The notes beneath the pieces were generated by a model. It was given only the letters and a program-made list of their open reading frames with translations. It was not told where the DNA came from and searched no databases. A stretch of DNA of 64,000 nucleotides from contig CM055106.1 of the NCBI GenBank assembly GCA_029204225.1, forward strand, positions 5,000,858 through 5,064,857. Direction: 5' to 3'. This DNA comes from Diphasiastrum complanatum. Lineage: Eukaryota; Streptophyta; Lycopodiopsida; Lycopodiales; Lycopodiaceae. Shown here piece after piece: positions 12,774-24,456 of this stretch. The position numbers and the translations under genes were made by a program. Numbering within the stretch: position 1 is the stretch's first letter; each line of letters starts with the position of its first letter.

Positions 12774-12778
12774 ATAAG

Positions 12779-15650
12779 AAGCTAGTGAAGTTTAACCAAT
12801 TTGACAATTCAATGTCCCCATAGTGCTCAAAATATGTTGGAATGGGAAGAAATGCCAATTGCCTCCTAAGAGAATAAAAATTTGTAATAAAATGTATGTA
12901 ATTTTTTTCACATAAAACACATAAAACACACAATTTGAATTAAAATAATCACAAAACAAACAATGAATCACAACAAAAGACAAAAATGGAAGGTAAGCAA
13001 AACCTATATACAAAAAAGAAGAACAAATATGAACAAAACAAATAAAGAATGAGACAAATGGAAACAAAATGTGAAAGGAGCACAAACCTTGAGGGAGACG
13101 ATATAAATTATCACCTCAATGTAGACTCTATGCAAAATGCCAAAAGACCAAATAGGCTGCATGAATGTGACACAAAATCCAACATATGATAGGTTGGTGA
13201 AGAAGCTGCCAAAATGTCCAAATAGTGTGCCAAGTAAGATAAAGTGCTACCTAATTGGAGTAGAAAATTCAACGAATAATAGGTGGTGAAGAGGCTGCCA
13301 AAAGTGAGTTTAGTATGGCACCACTTCGAAGTGTAATATCTTGACAAAAAGATATCCGATTGGTGCTGTAAAGTGCAATGAACTTGTTGATAAACAAGAA
13401 ATGTAAAAATCCAAAAATAGTCCTTTAGAACAATCTACAAAGTATTCCAGTTTTTTAACTCATGGGTATCGATTTTCATGTAAGGTTGCTACCAAGCTCT
13501 ATTCTTGAGTTCTTACTGATAACGTCATGTGATGAATAACTTTTTGCACATTTGTTCTTCAAAGTGTTCACATTGTTGTATTCCTTCCAAACTACATAAA
13601 GAATAACCGATGTTTGATTGAGCTATATGAATTTGTGAGAAAAACCTCACTTATAATGCACTTACAAATGCTTGCATGACTTTCTAGTGTTAGATCCCAC
13701 ACATGGATAACCTTATTAAGATTATATAGTCCCCCTCCCACTATGGTAACAAATTGCCATTGCAATAAACCAAATCCTACAAGGGAAGGGCATTAGTAGA
13801 AGGAAAACAAAATGCTCCTAACAATTGCCCAAAACAGTGTATACATCATGCACCATAGACATGATTCAACTATTATGATGTAAGTCTCTACACAATTGCA
13901 TATGTTTACTTTGTTTTAGCCAATAGGCATTGAGAACTTTTCATACCATGAACAAACATTATCATAATGTGAATCATTTTGTCCATTGACAAGATAAGAA
14001 ACAAAAACCATAATATGATGAATATAATTTAAGTTAGAGAAGGAACACATATGAACAACAGACGAGTAAAATTGACTCTAGCCAAGACAATGATGCGCAC
14101 ACAAATGCATATAGGCATACATAGCTAAAATCATTATAAAGAATGCCCCAATTGTAGACATAATGCCTATTAAGGTATATTGAAAAATTTGACTAGAAAT
14201 TGTCCTTTTTCTCTCATGGACAAATTTATTCCCTAGTCCTTAATACAAGATCACAAATGGTCAATTCATCACCTTCAAGATTCAAAGTTTGACTTGGTGC
14301 ATGCCTTGAGAATTTTTGCCAAGTATCAATAGCTTTTATGGGCCTACAAAGAAAGAAAATAAGCCCCACACTATCCAACAATAGAAGCAATTATAATATA
14401 CAACCTTTTAGTGCTATTCACATGTATTTAGATGTTATATATGTATTTTGTAAAATAGAAATAACGATCTTAATCTCAACGAGATGGTGAGACAAATAGA
14501 AACCAAAATTTAAGTTCTCCATCATTAATCAACCATGACATCTCTAGAAAATTCTAGGTCTTTTGTAGAAATCACGTCTACTAAGTGTTCAAAGTTTTAG
14601 GCCATAAATTTAGATGTTGTGCATGGCATCAAGCCATGTCCATAGCTAGCCCCAATATTTTCCACCTTCCAATTTTTTTTTTGCAAAGTATTTAGCCAAT
14701 AAATAGAGGGCCATTTTTTAAAGCCTATGAAATCATGCCAAACATTGAGTTGGCAACCCAATTGAAAACATCCAATGATTGCTCATGACTATTATGGCAA
14801 CATGTATACTACAAGCGAAACACAATAGTCCAATATATTCTTAGCTAGACATGACATGATCAATGGTCATGAAAAATAATTTTTTCAAACAAACACAAAA
14901 CCTACCAATGCTTAAGTGCACAAGGTTTTTTCAAAAACAAAGGTTGAAAACCTATAACACCCTTAATTTCAATTGGCCCAAAAGCTTCATACCAAAATTT
15001 TTGTACTACACGATTTTTAAAAATTTGTCGTTTGATGGGTGTTCAATGTCTAGGCAATTTGTCTAGCCTTATGAGTAATGTATATTAGGATCAAGCATGA
15101 AGTTTTTAGATTGTATTGCTCAAGTTGACAACTTATCTTTCAGAAAGGCAAGAACATCCAATGAAAAGAATGGTTGTTCTAGAACTTACTCTTCAAATAG
15201 AAAGGTGAATCACAAAGCATAACGTCAGGTGAAATAAAAATATCAAAAAGCCAAGTTCATAGTAAAATTCCCATGAAATACTATTTGAAAAGTTAAAATA
15301 TGTTGATACTTTTCAATTGAAGGCAATCAAATTGATTGTTTGAAAGAATGTGAGTATTTCTTTACAAAGGAGGTACATCTTTCACATTCGGAGGGTGCTA
15401 TAGATAGAGAGATCCACAAAAGTAAATGAGGTGAAGAGTATCTTGAAAAATAAACATGGAAAAATATGTGAGATGAAAATCTAAAAGTTTGAAGTGGGTA
15501 GATTGATAACCTAAGGGAGGGCAAAAGAGACAGCTTTCAAAATCCTACAATTTTTTGTCATAGGCTTTTTGTAATGGGCAGTATAGGTTTTTGTGAATCC
15601 TGGCCATTGCCACTTGGCACTCACCAATGACTTGCTGCTGGCATTGCACA
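12779..15650. other. long unassigned AT-rich spacer
   Basis: No ORF with family character was found on either strand; the longest frames (under 100 codons) are low complexity. Around 13120-13300 two diverged blocks of about 85-100 bp share GGTGAAGARGCTGCCAAAA, suggesting an old local duplication. Confidence 0.5.
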
Positions 15651-15657
15651 CAGCCTT

Positions 15658-15778
15658 GCTACGTACTAGGTATCCTTCATGAGGAGGCTGGCTATTGACG
15701 GTAGCAACCTGAGTCGTGGGAGTGGCAAAACTTGCTACAAGATGGTAGCCAGCCGTCGGATGAAGGATATCTGACGTA
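15658..15778. repeat. long foldback (hairpin) element
   Basis: The left arm (TATCCTTCAT, then GGCTGGCTA, then GTAGCAA) is mirrored in inverse complement by the right arm (TTGCTAC, then TAGCCAGCC, then ATGAAGGATA). Short mismatched bulges separate the paired blocks, and about 25 bases form the loop. Weaker pairing extends to about 15658 and 15778. It could be a small MITE-like foldback transposon or a microRNA-type precursor. The sequence alone does not decide. Confidence 0.7.
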
Positions 15779-16212
15779 TCAATAATAGATGTATGGTTAT
15801 ATATTCTACATTATGACAAAGGTAATAAGAAATGATGAGACTATGAAATTGATATCCGATTACTCATAAAATATATATAAATGCGTTTTGATTTTTGCAA
15901 TTTTGAGCGTGACAATGAAGTAGTCACTGCAGACCTACACATTATTAGACCTAGAATTCACAATGAATGCTATGAATTTTGTGACTATTGTTTTCTCTAA
16001 TGCTTTCTAGTTTATAGTCTGCTATGGCTTGAAATTTGACCAACCACAACATCCACGTGTCTACTTTTGCCATTCACAATTGCTATGTTTCTTTCTTAGT
16101 GACTCAGAGATGAACCCAATCATATGAAAGCAAATGGCAAGATACAACTGAATAGTCGACTGTGACATCTTATCTTTCAATCACCATCATATTTTGACAC
16201 AAGTGACAAACC
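15779..16212. other. unassigned spacer
   Basis: AT-rich and without a supported gene or repeat. Confidence 0.5.
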
Positions 16213-16303
16213 GGGCTCACACCCATCTAAGGGTGAAAAACATATCATAGCCTATCATAAGATGTGTTATGATATATGTTTACCCTTAGATCGGCATGAG
16301 CCC
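16213..16303. repeat. short inverted-repeat element (MITE-like)
   Basis: GGGCTCACACCCATCTAAGG at the left end is complementary, with a few mismatches, to the right end (CCTTAGATCGGCATGAGCCC). Pairing continues through AACATATATCATA toward the centre. Total length is 91 bp with arms of about 37 bp. No clear target duplication is visible. Confidence 0.7.
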
Positions 16304-16711
16304 ACCACCACTGTCACTACAATGGTGGTGCAAGCATCTGCAATTCCAATTTCCTGACACAGATTTGCCGTTCGTGAAGACAATTGTCAGGTTACAGGCA
16401 GCTGACTGGAGCCCAATATTCCATGGTATTTGTATGCAGGCTACAAAGACTCCAAATCCAAAAACAACCCAAAATCGAATTACTACCAAGATTACACTCA
16501 TAATTGGCTATGGTGATAAGCATCTTCAAAGTAAAACTATTGCCAGAACAAGCTTAGAGAGCCCATGCTTAGACTGGTTTCTTTGAAAAGATTGGCGATT
16601 CTTTGCTACTATTTGTCTCATGGTTGTTCTTAACCAATTCTTATAGTCGTGTGGATCAATGCAAAGCTATTATGCTCTGTACTCAATTCCCATTCTAACT
16701 AAGGTTCATTG
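16304..16711. other. unassigned spacer
   Basis: A frame of 96 codons exists at 16296-16586, but it overlaps the inverted repeat, has no family motif and is mirrored by an opposite-strand frame. I do not call it a gene. Confidence 0.5.
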
Positions 16712-17410
16712 TGTTGAATTTCACACATGTGGGAGTATCTTAAAGTGTGATAATGATCTCCTAAGACTTGGTGATTGCACAAAGATCAAGCATAGATTGA
16801 TAATCAAGATCTATCTAAAAAAACTAAGGCAGGAGCACTTGTTTACATGCATATATCAATCAAACAAGTACATACACACGTGTGGAGACTTGTATTTGAA
16901 AAAACTAAGTATGAAAAGTCCTTGCTCTCGGGTAGAGAGAGAATCCAACTATCAAGCCTCGGGTAGAGAGAGAATCCAATATGACTCAAAAATGTAGAAA
17001 TCTCATTAACTCTCAAAAACTCAAGTGCATAATGAACCTATCCATCCTTCTAATAGGAACAAGTGATAGAGGATGCTTCAAATCTTATTGGACCTCTTTT
17101 TCTCCTCCTCTAGATGTGATGGATGAGTGACTTAAGACTCCTCTAATTTGATTGGACTATCTTAATGAAAATCTCTCTTTTGATTGGTCTCTTGACCTCA
17201 TGCCAACACTTAGGAATTGGTCACTCATCAAATCTAATTAGGACGCTTGTAGCAAGTCTAACTAGCTTGAGCTACATCACAAATCATTTTTGTCCTAATC
17301 ATGAAAATACAAGCGTACTTGCTTGAGTGGCCCCCTAAGCCAAAGATGGCCCTACCACTAACTTACACATAGATGGTAACAATTTTTTTTTTGCAATACC
17401 CCTGAACTCA
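16712..17410 (-). repeat. 3' LTR of the outer copia
   Basis: It matches 26545-26841 over its first 290 or so bases. It carries an extra tandem copy of CTCGGGTAGAGAGAGAATCC (about 16926-16979) that the right LTR lacks. The end at 17410 is set by ...GAACTCA followed by the pyrimidine tract CTCTCCT; this end is less certain than the start. Confidence 0.75.
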
Positions 17411-17432
17411 CTCTCCTAAAAAGTTATCTATT

Positions 17433-19993
17433 CTAAATAAGCATGGATCTTGGAATCATTCCAAGATTGGATCTAAGCTTGATGAAGGAGCTCTTGAGTA
17501 GTGGCTTTGTGAGTAGATCGACAATGCATGAAGATGAATCGATATGCTCCAAGTTGATCTCTCCTCCAATAAGCTTTTCCCTCACAAAATGATGTGCAAC
17601 TCTAATATGTTTGCTCCTTGCATGAAAGATAGGATTGTTGGCAAGGGCTTGGGTCGAGATGTTGTCACATTTGATCAAAGTTAGGTCTTCCTCCTTGATG
17701 CACTTGAGCTCCAATAATAGTCTCTTGATCCAAAGTACCTCCTTTGTTGTTGTAGTAAGGGCCTTATACTCGGCCTCACATGATGATAGAGAAATAGTAT
17801 CTTGTTTTTGAAAAGCCAAGATATGAGATTTCCTCCAAAAAATATAGTGTAAGCACTTGTAGATTTTCGATCCATCTTGTCACTAGCAAAATCCGAGTCC
17901 GAGTAGCCAAGAATAGATAGATCTTCACTTTTGTAGAGCAATCGATACTCATGAGTTGAAAATATGTACCTCAAAACTCTCTTGGCCGATTTCCAATGAT
18001 AGATTTTGGGATCTTGCATAGATTAAGTTAGCTTGTGTACACAAAAGCTCAAATCAGGCCTAGTGATGGTCAACCAAATCAAGGAGCCAATAAGACTCCT
18101 AAAAAGAGTGATGTCCTCAAAGGATCTTTCATCTCCCTTAACAGGATCTTTTACTTGTTGCTCCATAGGTGTGTCTATGCTCTTACAATTTTCCATATGA
18201 AAATTTTTCAATATTGATAGAGCATATCTAGATTGACTTATGAAAGCATAATCATGACAAAGTTGAATCTCTAGGCCTAGTATGTAGTGTAGCTCTCCTA
18301 GATCTTGCATTTTGAACTCACTACCGTAGTGCAATTTTAGTCTCATCTACATGCTTCACGCAACTTCCACATAAGATAATGTCATCTACATAAATGATTA
18401 GAATGACAAGATTATTAGCAATAAACTTTAAGTACATGGAAGGATCATAGTTACTTAGGATAAATCCAAGTGAGATGAGAAAAGAATTGAGTCTTGCATA
18501 CCATGATCTTGGTGCTTGCTTGAGTCCATAAAGACTTTTGAAGAGTAAGCAAACTTTGGATTTTTCACCAAGCATGATGAATCCTTGTGGTTGCTCCATA
18601 TAGATTTCCTCCTCAAGATATACACTGAGAAAAGCATTGGAAACATCTAGTTGAAACACCTTCCATTTGAAATAGCAAGCAATAGATATGATGATCCTTA
18701 TAGTCACCATCTTTGAAACGGGTGCAAAGGCTTTTGTACTTGATTTGAAACACCCACTTGCAACCAATAATAGGCTTGTTGGATGGTGGATCCACAAGCT
18801 CCCAAGTATTGTTGGTGATCAAAGCATCATACTCTTGCTCCATAGCTTTGTACCACTCCTTTGATTGGAGTGCATCTTGGACACATCTTGGCTCTTCATG
18901 TGATATAAAGAAAGCATAATTGGTGCATTCAACATCCACTTGCTTGCCTTTATCAATATATGAGAGCCTCTTAGGCTCGGATCCCTCTCTCAAGGACCTT
19001 CTTGGTGAGAATACATGAGGAGACTCCTCCTCAAACCTCGACCCCATCACTTCTTGATTGTCTTCAACAGAGATAATAGGTGATGAATCTTGAGATGCCT
19101 TGATCTCGGCCCCATCCAAGGTAGATTTTTGGTCTTCATGAAAAGTGACATATCTACTTTCAATAACTTTGGAAGTAGAGAGTCACTCACCCAAATCATG
19201 AAACTTGTTGGAGATGTACTCTCTACCATCCTCACATCTCAAGGCTTTGATCTTGAAAGAGACTTGCTTCTCAACATAAGCTTTGAGCTTGAGGAAATAA
19301 TCAAACACCATAATAGAAAATATAACCATGTGTATCTTGTGTAATCATCAATAGATGTGACAAAACAAGTGGCTCCTCCCTTGCTTTTACTTGATGAGAA
19401 ATGTACATCCGAGTGCAACAACTCCAAAGGATGTGAAGTTTTGATAAAAGATCTTGAATATGGCTTTTTATGTGACTTGCAAATAGCACAAGCTTCACAT
19501 GGCTTGATCTCCTTGGATAGAGTCTATGACAAGCCAATAGCTTTGACTTCTTTGACCATAGAATGCATAGATTTGTAGTTGGGATGGCCCAATCTTCTAG
19601 GCCATAAATCTTCTTTGGAAAGCTTGGTCACATATGCAATATCACAAGCGTTTGCACTCGAGTCTTGGATCCAATTTGTAGATGCCTCCAAATCTAGATC
19701 CATGTGCAAGGATCTCATCATCTTTCTTGATTACACAAGTGTCAATACGGAATTTGACATCAAGGCCATTATCAAGCAATTGGCCAACACTTATGAGGTT
19801 CTTTGTGAGCTTTAAAACAAAAAGAACCTTATTAACATATAGAACTTTTGAATATGCAAACTTCAAGGGAATAGTTCCTATTCCTTCAATTTTGCATTCA
19901 CAATCATTTGCAATGTATATAGACTTATTGACTCCTTCATAAGGCATAATAGAAGAGAAAGAGTCCTTGGAGCTACACATATGAGATGATGCT
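17433..19993 (-). pseudogene. outer copia pol: protease end, partial integrase, RT, RNase H
   Basis: From right to left: the end of the protease (SSHMCSSKDSF at about 19975) and gag-pre-integrase (LWPRRLGHPNYKSMHSM). A broken integrase follows, with the first Asp motif (LLHSDV) and part of the second (LRCEDGREY) but nothing beyond it. After a linker comes RT with QLDVSNAFLSVYL, SLYGLKQAPRSWY and an intact YVDD box (about 18385). A gap of roughly 60-100 bases lies between GCKWVFQIKYKS and TKAFAPVSKMV. RNase H has GYSDSDFASDKMDRKS and SLSSCEAEYKAL. Frameshifts break the frame several times. The nested element enters at 19994. Confidence 0.88.
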
Positions 19994-20436
19994 TGTAGGC
20001 ATCCAGAATCAAGACTATTCATTAACACAAAGTATTCTCAAAGAGAAGAGAGAGATGGTTAGATGACCCTCTTGTAGAAACTTGTGGACAGCCAATATGA
20101 ACAGTAGATTGCTTAACAAAAGTGTGTATCATACAAATGAATGGCTACATATAAGTAGTCCAAGATGGCTATCTACCTTCATGATTGTTGGCTATCCAAT
20201 AACTTGACTAATGGCTATCTAGCTACCATAAGTTACATAAAATAATTAAGTACCTTAAATAACAAGTTAGGTACTTAATTCACATGTATAGGCCTCTAGT
20301 GGACCCACGAGTCCCTACAAGTTAGTTTCATACTAACTTGGGCCTAAAATATAAATGACCATGGTTACACAGATCTCGACTTTTTGGGTCATAGTAACCT
20401 ATGGCTTCTACATCATTTACATTTATTATTCTAACA
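19994..20436 (-). repeat. 3' LTR of the nested copia
   Basis: 443 bp, starting TGTAGGCATCC and ending ...TTATTCTAACA. The polypurine-tract complement CCCTCCTT follows. It is very close to 24016-24456. Confidence 0.95.
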
Positions 20437-20506
20437 CCCTCCTTAAATGAAAATGACATGCATTCACTAAGTAAGAAAATCAGCATGTTGTTTTATATTT
20501 AAAGCT

Positions 20507-23400
20507 TCAAAAAGAGCTTTGAATCGCCTTAGTGAACACATTTGCAATATTATTCTCCGTGGGACAATATTCAAGCGTGATGTCGCCATTATGAAGCTTC
20601 TCCCAAACAAAGTGATAATGGAACTCGATATGCTTTGTTCTTGCATGAAATACTGGATTTCTTGCAATGGCAATAGCACTTTGACTATCCGTAAATAGGA
20701 GAGTAGCTGAGGGCTGGCCATGCTTCATATCGACAAGTAATTGTCTCAGCCATATACACTCCGTAGTGGCTGAAAACGTTGCTCTATATTATGCTTCACT
20801 TGAGGATGTAGCAACGGTGGGCTGCTTCTTGCTTAACCAAGAAACTGCAGAATTTTCAATGAAAAAGCAATGACCACTAGTAGAGCGTCTAGTGTCTTGA
20901 TCTCCACCCCAATCCGAGTCACAAAAACCAGCCAAACATGCATCATCACTAGAATAAAACAGACCAAGTGTTTTACTTCCTTGAAGATATCGAAGGATCC
21001 ACTTCAATGCTTTCCAATGTGATGTCAACGGAGCATGCATGAATTGACTCATGAGGGAAACACTATAAGATATGTCCGGTCTTGAGTTGCATAAGTAAAT
21101 GAGACTTCCAACCACTTGACAATATAGTGTAGTATCAAATGGTTCACCACCACTTTGATTACTTAACTTCAGGCCCGTCTCAATTGGTGTAGCAACCGAC
21201 TTGCAATCTTCCATTTTAAAACGCTTCAAAATCTGCTTAATGTACCACTGTTGGGCAATGAAAATTCCAGCCTTTTCTTGCAAAAGCTCAAGACCAAGGT
21301 AGAAATGCAATTGGCCTAAATCTGATGTATCATAAACTGAAGCAAGATCAGATTTTCAGGCTGCAATATATTGTTCATTACTACTCGTAATGATAATATC
21401 ATCAATATATAGCAAAATGATGATGATAAACTCAAATGTATGCATGACATAAAGCGTAGATTCACTAGGACTGTTAGAAAATCCACGATCACAAAAGTAT
21501 GTGTGTATCTTTTGATACCACATCCTTGGGGCTTGTTTTAGTCCATAGAGAGCCTTCTTGAGAAGACACAATTTGTCTTCTAGCTGCAACCAAAAAACCA
21601 GCAGGTCGCTGAAGGTAAACTTCCTCATTAAGATCACTATTGAGGAAGGTCGTCTTTATGTCAAGTTGGTGCATACGCCAACCATGATGGGCAGCCAAAA
21701 CAATGACTATTCTTACGGTAGTTATTCGTGCGGTAGGTGCAAAAGTTTTCTCATAATCAATGCCCTCCTTTTGCGCATAACCTTTGGCAACAAGTCTTGC
21801 CTTGTACCTTTCAACAGTACCATCGGACTTGTACTTGATCTTATAAACCCATTTACAGCCAATTGCTTTCTTTCCATGTGGAAGATCAACAAGAACCCAT
21901 GTTTGGTTCTTTATGAGTGAGTCATACATCTCTTTCATCGCGTCCTCCCAACATTTTACTCCTTTGGCCTGCTCATAAAAAACAGGTTCTATTGCAATAT
22001 CCTCAATAGATTTAAGAGCAAAATCAAAAAAATCAGCAAAGTCTACTGATTTAGATGAGGCACGAGTCTTCCCTTCATAGAAGCGGTTCACTTTGCTGTC
22101 TTACAAAGTCTGCAACAGCCATTTAGGGACTGGTTTAGACTGTCCAATAGCCTTACTTCGATCAACGCTTTGCTGTCCAAAGTGATCTGAACTATCAACA
22201 CTTTGCTGTCCAAAGTGCTTTGAAATTGGACTATGTTGTCCAAAGTTTTCAACAGGCCGTTCCTCTTCATAAATTTGCTCCTCTTGATGAATTATGGGCT
22301 GTTCGCTTGAAGAACCAGTGGGCTGTCCATTAGAGGATGATGGCAGTCCCTTCTGTTCAACATTAGATGATGATACCAAATCATACCAAACTTCATAAGG
22401 AGTCAAAATCTTCAAGGCTTTAGTCGGACATCGATTACTAATGTATGCCGCCGTAATAACGGCTTCAGCCCAAAACTTGTGGGGAACGCCCTTTGCCTTA
22501 AGCATGCAACGAGCCGTCTCCATGATTGTGCGATTTTTTTGTTGCGGTGTGTAAGGTGTAGTCATTTGATGTAGAATGCCTTTTCTTTGAAGAAACGTGC
22601 CGAACGTACTTTTAATGTATTCCCCTCCTCGGTTGGTACATAGTATCTTCAAAGTATGCCCAAATTGATTTTCTATCATAGCTAGAAATTTTTGAAGCGT
22701 TGAAAAACTTCACATTTTGCCTTCATAGGAAAGATCCATGTAAACCTTGAAAAATCATCAATAAAAGTAACGAAGTACTTGCATTTACCAATGGATTCGG
22801 TCTTCATTGGACCACATACATCACTATGAATTAAAGCAAACTTATCATCAACTTTGATAGTCCCATCAATAGGAAAAGGCATCCGTTGAAACTTACCAAG
22901 TATGCACCCTTCGCATACATGTCCTTCGGGATGCTCCATATTTGGAATGCCTTCCACCATGTTGAATTTCTTCAACATATTCAAACTTCCAAAATTGAGG
23001 TGCCCGTACCTCGCATGCCATAATTTAGCCAACTCCAATGCATGTGAATTAGTAGCAACAAGACCAAAGGATGTCAAAGCTTTAGGTTCATAAATATCCA
23101 ACAAAAACAAACCTCCTCGCAATGTTCCTGAAGCAACAATTAAAAGTGATCTCTTTGGGTCTTTTATAAGACATTTGTCTTCTTTAAATTCTACAATCAA
23201 TCCTTAATTCATGATTGTAGAGACCGAAATGAGATTTTTCTTAATCTTAGGAACATAAAGTATATTTCGAATGTACTTTTCTTCTCCATTGGGAAGAATG
23301 AGGGGTATAGATCCAATGCCTTCAATTGGATAGGAGGTGTTGTCAACACCTTGAACCTTGCTTCCATCTTTGATTGTCAATTTCTGAAAATTCAGCTAAT
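20507..23400 (-). pseudogene. nested copia pol: integrase, RT, RNase H
   Basis: From right to left: a protease-to-gag-pre-integrase region (GIGSIPLIL, LYVPKIKKNLISVS, LWHARYGHLNF), then integrase, linker, RT and RNase H. Integrase keeps the zinc cysteines (CEGCILGKFQ) and the first Asp (LIHSDVCGP). The second Asp is Asn (CTNRGGEY), and the bases that should encode the catalytic Glu are deleted (TPQQKNRTIME). RT has LDIKTTFLNSDL, LYGLKQAPRMWY and a YIDD box (about 21410). RNase H has FCDSDWGGDQDTRRS and a stop where EAEY should continue. The linker repeats FGQQSVD twice. Confidence 0.9.
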
Positions 23401-24003
23401 AGTAGATGGGAAAAACAGATTCCAGGCCAAAATCTACTAAAAAATTAGCAAGATCAAAGCTGAATTAATGAGCACTATAGATTGCAATACACCACATGTA
23501 ATAGCTCATTCACAAGAATATATAGGTGGCTGTATTCTGCTAAAAAAACAGAATACTAACTAATATGCAGGCTTTCAATGAAGCCAAAACCACAACCAAA
23601 ACTTTTGTGGTAAAATGGTGTGCACTCAATGTGCAAATGGAGCAGATGGTAGGACCTTCTTCCAGGCTCAAAAACAGAAAAATTTCAGCCACTAAAAATG
23701 TGTCAAAAACACATTTGTCTTCAAGGTAGATGGGCGCCCTCCTCCAAGAAGAAAATCTGAAATTTGAGGCATGTAATCTGATTTCAATCACGTGAAAACT
23801 AGTTGAGCATGGGCACCCTACTGCTGGCTCCCAAATGAGTGGAGGTTCCAAGCTTTTCCCTGCAATTTCCTGCACAAAAAACAAGGAGCCGAACAGTTCT
23901 CTCTCCACAAAAATCAGAAAAATTCTGATTTTTATGAACCAAAGGAGGAGAAATGTGGCTACCTATTGGGTGCCCTCCAGCAAGCAATCAATTCTGAAAA
24001 ATG
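23401..24003 (-). other. leader of the nested copia, gag absent
   Basis: The 600 bases after the primer site should hold the start of gag. No gag motif or zinc knuckle was found and stops are frequent, so gag has been lost or replaced by noncoding sequence. Confidence 0.6.
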
Positions 24004-24015
24004 GCTCTGATACCA
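24004..24015 (-). other. primer-binding site of the nested copia
   Basis: GCTCTGATACCA on the plus strand abuts the LTR start TGTAGGACTCC at 24016. Confidence 0.93.
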
Positions 24016-24456
24016 TGTAGGACTCCAGAATCAAGACTATTCATTAACACAAAGTATTCTCAAAGAAGAGAGAGATGGTTAGATGACCCTCTTGTAGAAA
24101 CTTGTGGACAGCCAATATGAACAGTAGATTGCTTAACAAAAGTGTGTATCATACAAATGAATGGCTACATATAAGTAGTCCAAGATGGCTATCTACCTTC
24201 ATGACTGTTGGCTATCCAATAACTTGACTAATGGCTATCTAGCTACCATAAGTTACATAAAATAATAAAGTACCTTAAATAACAAGTTAGCTAATTAATT
24301 CACATGTATAGGCCTCTAGTGGACCCACGAGTCCCTACAAGTTAGTTTCATACTAACTTGGGCCTAAAATATAAATGACCATGGTTACACAGATCTCGAC
24401 TTTTTGGGTCATAGTAACCTATGGCTTCTACATCATTTACATTTATTATTCTAACA
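24016..24456 (-). repeat. 5' LTR of the nested copia
   Basis: 441 bp and a near-identical partner of 19994-20436. It ends ...CTAACA immediately before the target copy ATGCT. Confidence 0.95.

Larger units (their letters stand above)
8938..12778 (-). mobile_element. copia retrotransposon with perfect target duplication
   Basis: Two LTRs of about 640 bp (8943-9583 and 12131-12773) bound the element. The 5 bases outside each end are identical, ATAAG at 8938-8942 and at 12774-12778. The LTR pair is highly similar, so this insertion is younger than its neighbours. The internal region is deleted and frameshifted, so it needed proteins from a relative. A fragment of the same LTR family lies at 60130-60480. 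Confidence 0.95.

Noticed and set aside
12792-13347. Two minus-strand frames rich in Phe and Cys
   Set aside because: They are low complexity, lack motifs and arise from A/T-rich sequence read in reverse.
16296-16586. 96-codon plus-strand frame
   Set aside because: It overlaps the inverted-repeat element and has an equally open opposite frame; no family motif.
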